Positions 43,811 through 55,155 of a DNA stretch of 64,000 bases are shown here, one piece after another (position 1 is the stretch's first letter; every line of letters starts with the position of its first letter). The notes under the pieces are model-generated. The model worked only from the letters and a program-made list of their open reading frames with translations, did no database searches and was not told the DNA's origin. Source of the stretch: Telmatactis stephensoni (lineage: Eukaryota; Cnidaria; Anthozoa; Actiniaria; Isophelliidae); assembly GCA_029948255.1 (NCBI GenBank), contig JALIZF010001940.1:2203501-2267500 (forward strand), written 5' to 3'. The position numbers and the translations under genes are program-made.

Positions 43811-45064
43811 ATATCTACATATTCCTTGTTGAACTAATTCCATAATAAACTCAAAATTTTTTATAAACTTTCATTTTAACCAATTTTTTTGGCGAAATAG
43901 ACTCAAAAACTACATTAAAAGGCACCAAAATTAAAAAGATACAACTCTTTGGAAAGTTTGATTGTAGTCGATGCGAAAATAATTACCGATTCGCACCACA
44001 CACACATGTCACATGCACACACACACAAAACACTCAAGCAATTATCGTTTGAGATATATGGTCGACTCTTCAAAGGAACAACTTACACCAAACTCCGCTC
44101 ACAGTACAAATAAGCAAAAACTTTTGGCAACTTTTGCCATCAATTAAAAGTTATTTTGCGAAAGTTGGAATTTTTTTCTCGTTCCTTAATTTTGAGTCGC
44201 CAAATTTTTCGCGATTTATTCAAAATCCCTCTGATAAAACTTTCTGAATTTAAGTTGGTTAACTGTGCCAGAAAGTGAAGTTTAACACCTATGTAGCCAT
44301 TTTTCTAGAGCTCATCGAAAACGGGAGATATTTTAGGAAAACTGAATTCAATGATCTTTGGTTTTCGTTGCCATAGCAACGTGTCATGGGAAAAAATTGG
44401 CATCAATCAAATCTTCAGTCTCTCCTTAGTATCTTGTGTAAAAATCATTTCAAATGAGTTTTAAAAATAAAATTGGAAGTTTTGTCAAAATTGATCTCCA
44501 AAATACTACTGGTAAACACCTTAAGTTACTAAACGACTCGTGAAAATGCGGCATGTTTTGCTCAGTCAATAAGCTCAAAACTTTCTGGAAATCCACTGTG
44601 CAGTGATTTATGCAGTTACTTGCAGTCACATGATTTCAAAACGTGCATTGCCTCGTTTTCATGCTTGCCTCGTTTTCATGGCAGACGATATGCATAGGGT
44701 CCGATATCGATAGAAAACCTAAACCTAGACTCGACTGGAAATCAGTATTAAATTTCACCTCAGAAAATTGTGGTTTGAACGATTTCTCTTTATTTTTCCA
44801 ATAATAGTCAGTCGCTAAACCGGTGTTAACAGGTTTTAAACCGGTTTTTCTTTAACCCTATCGATCAGCCTTAAAAAGTAACAGAGGTTTTATTTTCGAT
44901 TCATCTTCTCGGGAACATGCAGGAGATACTTTCACAAGCAGGTCAGTTTATAGAAAGGTACCACCAGATAATAAAAACACTCTGTACAATGTCAGTACAG
45001 TAGTATGGGTTTTCATTTCAATCGAAAACAATTTCCGCTTCGCTGAGAGACCACGCAAATTGAA

Positions 45065-45120
45065 TCATCATGCAAGAACGCTTTTGATTGGCTGCTGTCA
45101 AAGCATCAACCAATCAAATT
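45065..45120 (+). promoter_or_regulatory. proximal promoter block of collagen gene D
   Basis: ATCATGCAAGAACGCTTTTG, ATTGGCTG, about 15 bases, then AACCAATCAAATT, matching gene C in order and spacing. It lies 107-162 bases before the start codon. Confidence 0.6.
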
Positions 45121-45226
45121 ACAAAGAATTTCGTTCAAGTCTGAGGTGAATTAGTTAGGCCAACTCCTTTTAAATTTTCGCACTCGTCTCCATGCTAGTA
45201 GCTGGCTTGCTTTCAATTGAACGAGA

Positions 45227-48200
45227 ATGAAGCTGTGTAAATTTTTGCTTGTTTTGGTGCTAGTTTGTCCCGCTTTTGCTGACCAAAAAGCACCACAGGA
45301 AGACCAGAACCAAGAGAAAAGTCTTGAAACTAGAGAAAAGAAAAAAACTGGGCACGATCGAGCACAGGATGAACGTTTGGCTAAAATGGAAGCAAGGTTA
45401 GACAACTTGTCAACTCAGTTCTAGTGATAACATTGAATATTATTAATGATTATTTATTATTAATACATCACGTTTGACACCATGAAATTCAATGTGGACG
45501 GATGAATGTAAATACAAAAGAACACAGTGAAAATAAAAAATGCGAAAAAATACATTTTCGTCTCTTCCCGCTTTCCAGGCTTTCGCACTGCAGCCGAATT
45601 TGAGTTTTGTTTGAAATTTTAGACTCTATTTCAACATATTTGAGTCTTAACTTTAATACTCTACTCTTAAACCGTATTTATTAAATGCCGTTTCGGTCTT
45701 CTGCACTCTTGATGAGTTGTCTCTCTTCACGCACAAAAATGCAAAATTAAACAAGACGCTTGTTTAAACGTTTACTCGGCGTATCTGAACCCTGTAGCGA
45801 CCTGTCTACTTTTTGTGACGGACACACTAAAGCCTTGCATATTATGACTCAGCTGACTACGCCCCGCCGAGTAAGACCCCAAAATATATAAGTAATTATT
45901 ATTTGTATTTGTATTTTCTGTTTGTCTGTGTGCATGTGTTTGTCTTATATTCCCCTCATCCTTTTAACCTGCTGTATACCTGTTTTAATAATATGTGGAT
46001 GCTCAGCTAGATTAGCTTCAAAGTTATTCTGAGCATCCTTTACCTTTTAGATATGTCTTATGGATGTGCATTTGTAAATAGTTATGTTAATTTATGGTAA
46101 TAAAAGTCGAAAAAATCAAAAGTCAAGTCAATTATATCTAACGAAAAATGTCAACTCTTTAGAATCAAGCAGCTTGAAAATGAAAGACTTGAATTGCTAA
46201 GAGGTAAGTATATATAGACCCCTTGATTGCATTCATCGAAGACAAAGCAGTTATTCTCTTTCAAGCGCGCGCATGCTCTTATGTAAAAATTATTTTTTGT
46301 TTTGCCCCCCAAGTTGGGACATTCTACAGGTTGCCTAAACACAACGCCTAACTGTTTAGAATAGTAATAAAAAAGTTATCAGAAATTAGTGTGTAATTCA
46401 TGGAGTTCCACTAGTAACCAGAACATGTGCATGATCCCGGTCTTATTAAAATAAAGAAAATCGCACTGCCAAAACGTCCATTGGAAACACATAATTTCGT
46501 CAGCCTTCAAAGTCTTTAAAGGTCATTTTCATATTTAATTTTGGAAAAAAATAATGATTTACGTGCGTTCGTGTATAGACAAACACAGCCGTCACAGCAT
46601 CAATCTACTCTTGTTCAATAAAGCGTTACGGAGTCTTAGCGTCAGGGCACGTAAATTAACGCACGAAGAGATACGTTTGCAAACATTTATATATAGAAAA
46701 ATCCGGAGAGGGCTTTGATAGATGGGTAGGCCCTTGATTTAGATAGAATAACTCTTCCAGTTATTCATATTCGTGTAGTATTGTGACAAACGCAGTAAAA
46801 TTAGCATCAAGTATGGGCACTGTAGCGTGGTAATTGTAATTGCAAGAAGCTATAAAATCAAGTATGGAAACGTTGTAGTGGGTATACAAGTTGATAATGA
46901 AAGCAACACAAGAAATGACTTTTTTTTAGATATTTGACACATTTTTGAAGATATTCAGATATTCTTTATTTGGATATTTCGAGTGGTGTCCACTCCCTGG
47001 GGGGGACTCCTATATATAAGAGGGCGGGGATGCTCGTCGGAAATTTTGAAAATGATCCCTAAAAGGTACCTGAGTCTTATCCTGGTGGGAGTGGCGACAA
47101 TTGATTTCTACCCCTAAAAAGTACGTACCAATTCAAAGACAAAAATAGAAGAATCCAAAACATAAAAAAAATCGATCCTTTATCGATGTTCTGTGCTCAA
47201 GAGACACAAGTCAGATCATTAAAATCGTCCCAGTAATGCTTATTTTAGGTATTTAATTACCGAAAAACACCCTTAAAGTTTAAAGTTAAGTCTCTGGTAG
47301 TCCACTAAAGTCTGAGACACCCTAAAAGCTACCAGATCATTGATTTTGACCCCTAAAAGGTACGACGAGCATCCCTACCCATTTCCAATCTGAGTCCCCC
47401 CCCCCTCCCCGGGTGTCTACTCTTGAGACTATTCAACTAATCTTGTGGTACTAATATATGCAAATATTCAATAATTTCACTTCTTTTTACTTAGCTAAAG
47501 ATAAGTGGTGGACATACACCACTTAAATTATCGAAGTAGAAACATCTACAAAAATATTTTCACTTCTCGTATTTACTTTCATCTGAAAATATACTTTGAA
47601 TCTAAAATGGCAATCGCATTACAACGCTCTTCAACATTCTTTACTATACAACAGATTTAAAGGCCACGTGTGATTACAGTTATGACTACGACGTTAGCTA
47701 TATAGGGTCCAACAAGAACTTAATGTAGAGGTAGTGTGTGTGAGAGTACAGTGTCCCCCAATTAGTGTGCAAGCGTTAGAAGACTTGGACAATTAAATAT
47801 ATAAACAGTTATTTAACATATATATCGATTAACTATAGTTAGGCTGTGTTCCCACTGGAACATTTAATTCTAGTTTATATCTAACCTCACTTTAACAATG
47901 ATTGCCAACATGGTAACTTTGTAAGCTGTTCATGATGAAAGAGTGCGTGACCAATGTAAATAATGAAGGAATTTCACGGTTCAAATAAACTGGAGTTTAC
48001 AAAGCAAATTAGAAACGCGTGTGGACTTGCATGCGCATAACAAAATATTTAGCAGTAATGACGTGGGTGATGACGTGGTGCGGGCACTGAATCCTATTGC
48101 ACTGTGTCCTTTCCCTCCCATTCCCCTCCCCACCCCTCCCCTCTCCCCTCCACTAGTATAACTAATAGGTTTCCTGTGGTAATGCACGAAGAGGGGGGGG

Positions 48201-51089
48201 GGGGGGGGGGGGCAAAAGTGATGAAGTGTAGGGGGCGTGGGTGAGGAAGCGGGGAGAGGCAAAAAGATATTGCTGTATCTCTTCGTCAGTTCTTCTTTGA
48301 TAGTTCCTTCAATGATCCAAGGAGCAGCCTGAGTCAAGAATGAGGTTAAGAGAACCGAAGTCAATTTCTACATATCTCATGCCCCCCTAACCTGCCTCAG
48401 TTTGAGCGAAATCGATTTCTAGATAATTCAAGATCGGAAGTTGAAAGGGCCAACAGATTTGTCACAGGGGGACACCTCCCTGAAAATATGTGTCCTCTTC
48501 CCCCTCCCCCCCCCCCCCCCCCTGGTCAAGGGTCAAGCATTTACATATAGATTATTCAATCCTTTTCTTTTTGCTTCTTTTTGCACAGGAAGAGATGGAC
48601 GTGATGGAATGCAGGGAAAGCCTGGTAACTAGTGACGTCACTCATATTACAATTTATTTGTTTTGTGTTTTGTATGTTATTTTGTTTTTGTTTGTTTTGT
48701 TTGTTTGTTATTTTGTTTGTTTTTTGTTTTTGTTTTTTTTAGGTGTTTCGTTTCGTTTTCTCAGTGCAGTTTTGGTTTGTTTTTCTTTTACTTTTCAAAA
48801 TTATGAAATGAATAATTCTTCTATGGTTTTTCTTACTTGAAAAAAATTTATTGCTACCAGGGAAAGACGGTCGCGATGGAAGAGACGGTGCTCCAGGACC
48901 AAAAGGTAAATTTTGACGTTCGTTTTATTTATTAACGGACACTCATCATTACAGCTACTGCCATCAATATCATCATATAATCATCTTTCATCATTTGTTC
49001 TTTAATTGATAATCAGTCACTACATATACTATCTTTCACTAATAATTCATTATGGTATCATAGTTGGCCGAGCGGTGTCTACTTCATCATCGATCATCAT
49101 CATCATCATCATCATCATCATCGTCGTCGTCGCCAACATCATCAATTGATTGACAATCATTGTACATCACTTTACTTTGCAGGGCCCAAAGGACCAAAGG
49201 GAGACTCAGGAAAGGACGGTCAAGACGGTCCCCCTGGACCGAAAAGTGGAGGAGTGGCGTATGTAAGATGGGGAAAGACCACGTGTCCTGCTGGTGCTAG
49301 CCTCGTCTACAAAGGTAACCACTAATCTATATTGAATAGTATAAAATATTTGAGATATAACGCGCGCGCTGATTGGCTGGCTACCATGTTTATATCAGAG
49401 GACAGAGACATGGCGCGCACAAAAAACGTCGAAAATATTTTATAATAGCAATATAAAATGATTGCTTATGTCTCTGTACTGTGATATAAACACGATGGAA
49501 GATGTAGAGCACTCGAAAAGCAAGAGCTTAAGCTTGCTTTTCTCTTGCTCTACATCTTCCATCGTGTTTATATCACAGTACGTAGACATGCGCGCACGTT
49601 TTATATTGCTTAAGAATACTGTCATAGCGCACAAAGGACATGCATCTCAAATAAACGAGTTGTTTTTAAGGTGGTTCACTATAGTTTTAAAGATCTTTAT
49701 ACCAATAGTAAAAAGACGTATAGTATACCTGCTACATACAAATGTATACTTCGACACCCATTTAGCCATTTTATATGAAACTCATTGCTCGAAAGGTTGC
49801 TATAGCGTCGTCAGCTTTATCGAAGGTCATTTTCTAATAAAATAAATAAAAACGCACGTTTTACGCGATGAATGTTTTTAAACTCATGTTAAAGAAAGTC
49901 CATATCTTCACCTTTCAATTGGCAAAGAATGAGAAAAAATCTGCACTACAGAATCCAATACATTTCAAAATTTCGATTTTATGAAATAAAAAATTTCTGT
50001 ATTGCCAAATTTTGTAGCTCCATATTAGAATAAAGTTGACAAATTATGAAAGGATTTTACAGTTAGTTTTCGAGACTTTTGCCCCAAAAGATCACCCGCG
50101 CGGCGTGACGTCAGCAAAATTAAAACTCTGCAATTGAGTTCCAGTGTTGCGCATGCGCATGATCTTTTCATTTCCAAGCAGACATGTCTCGAACGTAACA
50201 ACTCAGCTTTCTCCAATGATCTTTTGAAATTACAGATCAAGCCAATACCTCATTTAGTCTTAAAATCAAGGAAGCACTGCATATTAAGTGGCTGAACAAA
50301 CAAACAAACAAAGAAAAAGTACCACCTCTGCAAATTTACACACTCATTTACAACTTCTGCAATTTTACTAATATCAAAGTGGCAAATTTGATAGTGAATT
50401 CGTTTTTCCGATAACTAAGATATTTTATAGACCCATTTCATTTATTCCCTCATTGGAGGACTAAACAATGGTTGTTCTCTCTCTTGAGAATTGATAACTT
50501 TTGTCATGCAAACATTTTTCATTGTTTTGACCTCCAGTCAGGGAATAAGTGAAATGGGTCTACGTGACAAAACTCTATTGATTCATGTTATATTTTTCCA
50601 GGTCGCGTAGCAGGTTCGCACTACACGCATAAAGGAGGAGGTGCCGACTACCTTTGCGTCAAAGAACAACCCAAATATCTGAAAGTTCAAAATGGAAATC
50701 AGGGAACCAGTTATCTCTTCGGTGCCGAATATGAAGTTAGTGCTGCCGGCGCTGGAGCCATTTTCTTTGGCAAAAGACTCCACGACTATGATGCCTATTG
50801 CGCTGTCTGTCACGTCACTGCACGAACCGCGAAACTGATGATTCCCAGTACCTACGAGTGTCCCTCGGAATGGAAACGAGAATACTATGGATACCTGATG
50901 ACTGAGCACTACAACCATCCACATACGAGTAATTTTATTTGTGTTGATAAAGATGCCGAAGGCGTGATGGGGAGTCATGCTAATCATAATGGTGCGTTAC
51001 TATATATGGTCGAAACTCATTGTGGTGCGTTACCATGCCCGCCGTACAGACAGGGAGCGGAAGTGACATGCGCAGTTTGCACTAAGTAA
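45227..51089 (+). CDS. short-chain collagen C4-like protein (gene D)
   Basis: Exons: 45227-45396, 46163-46203, 48589-48624, 48861-48905, 49183-49314, 50602-51089; 912 bases, 303 residues plus stop. First, fourth and last exons have exactly the lengths seen in gene C (170, 45, 488). Signal peptide MKLCKFLLVLVLVCPAFA; linker with EKSLETR. A short coiled coil (LAKMEARIKQLENERLELL, a/d positions L, M, I, L) then leads into 16 Gly-X-Y triplets starting GRDGRDGMQ, here acidic/basic mixed rather than arginine-rich. The C-terminal domain starts VAYVRWGKTTCPAGASLVYK and keeps the ten cysteines and HTGGG-like, YGYLM and HNGALLY motifs. Likely a secreted, trimeric matrix collagen. The coiled coil may register the chains (inference). 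An AATAAA at 51386 lies about 300 bases past the stop. Confidence 0.92.
46991..47415. mobile_element. G-run MITE, copy 3, collagen D intron 2
   Basis: Starts CACTCCCTGGGGGGGACTCC, then GGGATGCTCGTCGGAAATTT and CCTAAAAGGTACCTGAGTCT. It ends TACGACGAGCATCCC, a C run and CCCCGGGTG, giving inverted ends. No clear target duplication. Confidence 0.8.
48179..48520. repeat. G- and C-homopolymer runs in collagen D intron 2
   Basis: A run of about 20 G starts at 48194 and a run of about 17 C lies at 48506-48522, about 70 bases upstream of the third exon. Prone to assembly and polymerase error. Confidence 0.85.
49096..49133. repeat. (CAT)n/(CGT)n trinucleotide repeat
   Basis: TCATCATCATCATC units then TCGTCGTCGTC, about 50 bases before exon 5 of collagen gene D. 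Confidence 0.9.
49468..49589. mobile_element. near-perfect long palindrome in collagen D intron 5
   Basis: Arms of about 44 bases (ATGTCTCTGTACTGTGATAT.. and its complement ending ..CAGTACGTAGACAT) surround a second palindrome centred on AGCTTAAGCT. Outside the arms, GCGCGCAC and TTTTATATTGC words are also inverted, so a MITE of roughly 49350-49650 is likely. Confidence 0.7.
50010..50175. repeat. relative of the 13523-13703 element
   Basis: Shares TAGCTCCATATTA-like start, AAGTTGACAAATTATGAAAG, GATCACCCGCGCGGCGTGA and GTTGCGCATGCGCATGATCT with the element between genes A and B. Its right end is decayed. Confidence 0.55.
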
Positions 51090-51270
51090 TGGATCTAGGC
51101 ACGAAAGTCATGATAACACATTGTAAACCTTGGTGAAAAAATCCAAAAGTTAAGTAAGTTAATTACTTTAAAGCTAAGTTTTAAAGTCCAGCACGTTAAA
51201 AATAAATCATTCTAATTTCTTGATTGACTATTTTGAATTTGCAGCTAGGATTATTCATGATAATTCATTT

Positions 51271-51322
51271 GGTTGTCTCTAGCTTCGTTTTTTTTTTCAA
51301 AAAAACGAAGCTAGAGACAACC
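51271..51322. repeat. perfect 25-bp hairpin downstream of collagen gene D
   Basis: GGTTGTCTCTAGCTTCG plus a T run, then an A run and CGAAGCTAGAGACAACC. It starts 182 bases after the stop codon and before the AATAAA at 51386, so it is probably in the 3' untranslated region of the mRNA. Confidence 0.8.
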
Positions 51323-51385
51323 AATATCTTGATTGACAGTTAAGGTAAAAACTCTTGCAATTCATGTGAAGAAAACATGGGGCGA

Positions 51386-51391
51386 AATAAA
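51386..51391 (+). terminator. candidate polyadenylation signal of collagen gene D
   Basis: AATAAA 297 bases after the stop codon, first perfect hexamer with a following T-rich stretch. Earlier AATAAA near 51200 is an alternative. Confidence 0.4.
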
Positions 51392-51439
51392 GATTTTGCA
51401 ATGCATTTTAGTATACATCATTGTCTATTATTAATGTTT

Positions 51440-51680
51440 ATATTATTAATATGGGCAGGCTAGTTAGGGCGTTCAATTTCGTAATCCGGTAGTACGGAGT
51501 TTGAATGCCGCTCGGATCAATAGCTGAGGCTGAATTTGATTTGCTTGAGAGCGCGGATGGGGCTGAATTCTTCATCCTTGACGTAAATCGATTCGATGTC
51601 TCAGCTCAGAATGTCTTGAGGGAATCACTGCAGCCTAAAATGAAAATTTTAATTTCTATTCATTTACCATATGGCTTCTG
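51440..51680 (+). mobile_element. SINE family 2, copy 2
   Basis: Head GGCAGGCTAGTTAGGGCG; core GCGGATGGGGCTGAATTCTT, CATCCTTGACGTAAATCG, ATTCGATGTCTCAGC. The core matches 34800-34890 (minus strand). Confidence 0.55.
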
Positions 51681-51899
51681 CTTTTGTCTGACTACAGATG
51701 GTTTTTAATTTGCGTATCCTAATGGTTTTTGTCATGATCGGATTTTATAATTATTTTATGATCAATATATGCCAATCCTTTTCCATTTGTTTATGTTTGA
51801 TGGAATATATAGCAGATCAGTTTCGCATGAGGACCAGTGAAAGACCGCACCGTGTTGTATATGCTTAACGACCTTGTCAGCACATGCACAATAAGGCCC

Positions 51900-52245
51900 T
51901 CTAGGGGACTCCTATATATAACAGGGCGGGGATGGTGGGCGTGAAAAAATATTGATTTATTTATTGATTTCTATACCGCCTAAAAGGTACCAATTCAAAA
52001 ACAAAAAATGAAGAACCCAAAAAATAAAAACTCCTTTATCGACATGCTTTTAAAGAACACTAGTCATATCATTAAAATCGTCTCAGTAATGCTTAGGTAT
52101 TTTATTTACCGAAAAACACCCTTTAAAAGATACCAGCTATAAGTCTCTGGTAGTCCACTAAAGTCTGAGACACCCTAAAAGGTACCGGATCACTGATTTT
52201 GACCCCTAAAAGGTACGACGAGCATCCCTGCCCATTTCCGATTTT
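51900..52245. mobile_element. G-run MITE, copy 4
   Basis: GGGGACTCCTATATATAACA at the left and TACGACGAGCATCCCTGCCC near the right, with CCTAAAAGGTACC words between. It lacks the terminal G/C runs of the other copies and an internal segment near the left end. Confidence 0.7.
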
Positions 52246-52538
52246 ACAGCTTTTTAACATATTAGTGAATGAGGCAAGAGAAGAATCGATCTCCGCACCC
52301 CATTCTAACCACTCTTTGATACTATCAGTTTTAGAGTTGTAATGAGCTATTGTTTCAATGATTGCAGCCCCCTAACTTGTCGCTTTCGCGTAAATAGCGG
52401 ATCCCGAGGCGAACAAGGATCGAATTTCCAAGTTATTTTGAGCCTTCTAATCAATGCGAGGGAATTTCCGTACGGTAAATACTCCAGGAAGAGATATCCA
52501 GAAGAGATCTCCTCCCCCCATAAGCAAGCATCTTCTTA

Positions 52539-53233
52539 GAAGAAGAAGAAGAAGAAGAAGTTGAAGAAGAAGAAGAAGAAGAAGAAGAAGAAGAAGAAGA
52601 AGAAGAAGAAGAAGAAGAAGAAGAAGAAGAAGAAGAAGAAGAAGAAGAAGAAGAAGAAGAAGAAGAAGAAGAAGAAGAAGAAGAAGAAGAAGAAGAAGAA
52701 GAAGAAGAAGAAGAAGAAGAAGAAGAAGAAGAAGAAGAAGAAGAAGAAGAAGAAGAAGAAGAAGAAGAAGAAGAAGAAGAAGAAGAAGAAGAAGAAGAAG
52801 AAGAAGAAGAAGAAGAAGAAGAAGAAGAAGAAGAAGAAGAAGAAGAAGAAGAAGAAGAAGAAGAAGAAGAAGAAGAAGAAGAAGAAGAAGAAGAAGAAGA
52901 AGAAGAAGAAGAAGAAGAAGAAGAAGAAGAAGAAGAAGAAGAAGAAGAAGAAGAAGAAGAAGAAGAAGAAGAAGAAGAAGAAGAAGAAGAAGAAGAAGAA
53001 GAAGAAGAAGAAGAAGAAGAAGAAGAAGAAGAAGAAGAAGAAGAAGAAGAAGAAGAAGAAGAAGAAGAAGAAGAAGAAGAAGAAGAAGAAGAAGAAGAAG
53101 AAGAAGAAGAAGAAGAAGAAGAAGAAGAAGAAGAAGAAGAAGAAGAAGAAGAAGAAGAAGAAGAAGAAGAAGAAGAAGAAGAAGAAGAAGAAGAAGAAGA
53201 AGAAGAAGAAGAAGAAGAAGAAGAAGAAGAAGA
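52539..53233. repeat. (GAA)n trinucleotide tract, ~695 bp
   Basis: About 230 GAA units on the plus strand, pure after one GTTG interruption near 52560. Intergenic. The poly-Lys, poly-Glu and poly-Phe frames are artefacts. Confidence 0.98.
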
Positions 53234-54954
53234 GAAAAGCGTGGGGCTTATTCAAAAACTAATATAAAATCTTTTTGAGCAAGGTGCATGGCTTATACAA
53301 AATTTAGAAATGAATAGAAAATAGCTCACACATTTTTTTTCTCTTTAAAATGCACAAGTACAAAACTACTTGCACAGCTATAGATTTGTGGATCGACTGC
53401 AGTTCTTCAGTGTATTGTATTTTTGTGTGCTTCATTTCAAGTTTATAACATCTTCAAGTTAGATAATAATAGTTAATAGCGAGACTTCGTTAAAAATGTA
53501 TTTTTTGACAAAACATTGATTGCAAGTGATAAACAGTGATAATTTTGGTGAGCTGTATAAATTTGAGCCGGAAAAACCTGTAAATACTTTTCAAGTAAGG
53601 GAATTTTTGAGTGTGAAAATGCACCAACACGGGCTAGGCTAGTCAGGCCTTGCTATAAAATCACATACAAAACTCTCTAAATTTGATCCTAAATACATGT
53701 AAATAACTTTGTGACTAATTGGTGTATATCCAAGAAACTTTCAGAAATTAATCTAAAATTCGATGAACTATTTCACATGACAGTATCAATATGCTGTAAT
53801 AATGCTTTAATTTTATATCTGCCTAACCTAACGGCAGCCGACAAGAAGGGCTTCCTGTGGAATTTTTTTTTTGGGGGGGGGGGGGGGGGAGGGGTAAGAG
53901 AATGCCGTATCCAAGCTCGTAAAAATCAGGATAAATGTTTCCTTTTTGACTTGTTGTGAAAATAACTTCGCTTTGAATTGACAATAAAATTATCACAACA
54001 AAATTATTTTGTCTTTGACTGAAACAACGATGACAAAAATAAAAATATCTTTGTGAAATACTACGGCTGCGGTCGACATACATTGGGCAAAACCGAGCTG
54101 GCACATCTTTGTTACGCTTACAAGGACAGCAGTAATAAAATATTTATAGGCTCGCGGTTTATGACTAAAATTGTATTGTAGAGTTTTGTCCTATGAGATG
54201 TGTGTATATAGACAACATGTATGACGATAGAGTTATCATGCCATAGTTAACACCAAACTATCGAGAATTTTACACCGAGTTATTCCTTCATGGAACACTT
54301 TGAATCTTTATTTTTCGGTTGTAGCCTTTCACTAAAAGGTATTTTAAGTCTGGCTTGGTAAATATCGAAATATAAGCCTTGAAATTACATTACAATGAAC
54401 TTGAATATCACAGCGAAGCTTCAAGTTCTTCAAGCTCTTTTTGGGTAAGTATAATTTGTGATTTTTGTTCAATTTTAGGCTCAAAAACTCAACGAAATTA
54501 GAGGCTTTCGAGCTTGAAAGATCCCAGTTCAAAAACCGACTCCATAATGTAATTGAATCATTCATATCAAACTGAATACAGTTTTTTTTACCGAGTAGGT
54601 TAAATAATACTTTTTTAAATCTCTAAAAATTCACAGAAAAGGGAAATCCTTTTTGCTGGAGTTAATATTGCGAAAAATGGTGTCGAAAGAGGTTTATCCT
54701 TTAAGCCAAATTTGTGGCAATTTACAGACGAAGTCCTTCAAATAGCACTTCATTTAACCTATCGTTATTCAATCTCATTCTTAATATGTATTTTTGTCAG
54801 TTGTTATCAATTTATATGAAATATTAACAACCTAAATTCAGTGATTAGAGAAATTGACGAGTGGGATGCACTTCAGAACAACTCATGCGATGAATCATGC
54901 AGTTACATAGTCAGACATGCAAATGGCTCTTATCCAATATTTATAATTTCTTTC

Positions 54955-55155
54955 TTTCTTTCTTTTTTCTTTCTTTCTTTCCGTCCATCCGTCCTTCCTT
55001 CCATCCTCCCTCCCTCCCTCCCTTCTCAGTCCTTCCTTTTTTCCTTCCTTCCTTCCTCCTTCCTTCTTTCCTTCCTTTTTTCCTTCCTTCCTTCTTCCCT
55101 AATTCCTTTCTTCCTTCCCTAATTCCTTCCTTCCCTCCTTCCTTCCTTCTTTTCA
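54955..55155. repeat. degenerate TTCC/TTTC pyrimidine tract
   Basis: About 200 bases of TTCC/CTTT/CCTT mixture; intergenic and not coding. Confidence 0.85.

Larger units (their letters stand above)
40058..45226. other. 5.2-kb intergenic region between divergent collagen genes
   Basis: Contains the two promoters at its ends, a CCAAT-rich stretch (40181-40395), a small palindromic MITE (40987-41100) and a diverged tandem duplication (41995-43810) with a fold-back insertion. No coding exon is seen. Confidence 0.6.

Noticed and set aside
49462..49845. 127-residue frame after collagen exon 5
   Set aside because: It runs through the long palindrome and gives mirrored peptides; not coding.
52536..53262. 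Long poly-Lys and poly-Phe open frames
   Set aside because: They arise only from the (GAA)n microsatellite.
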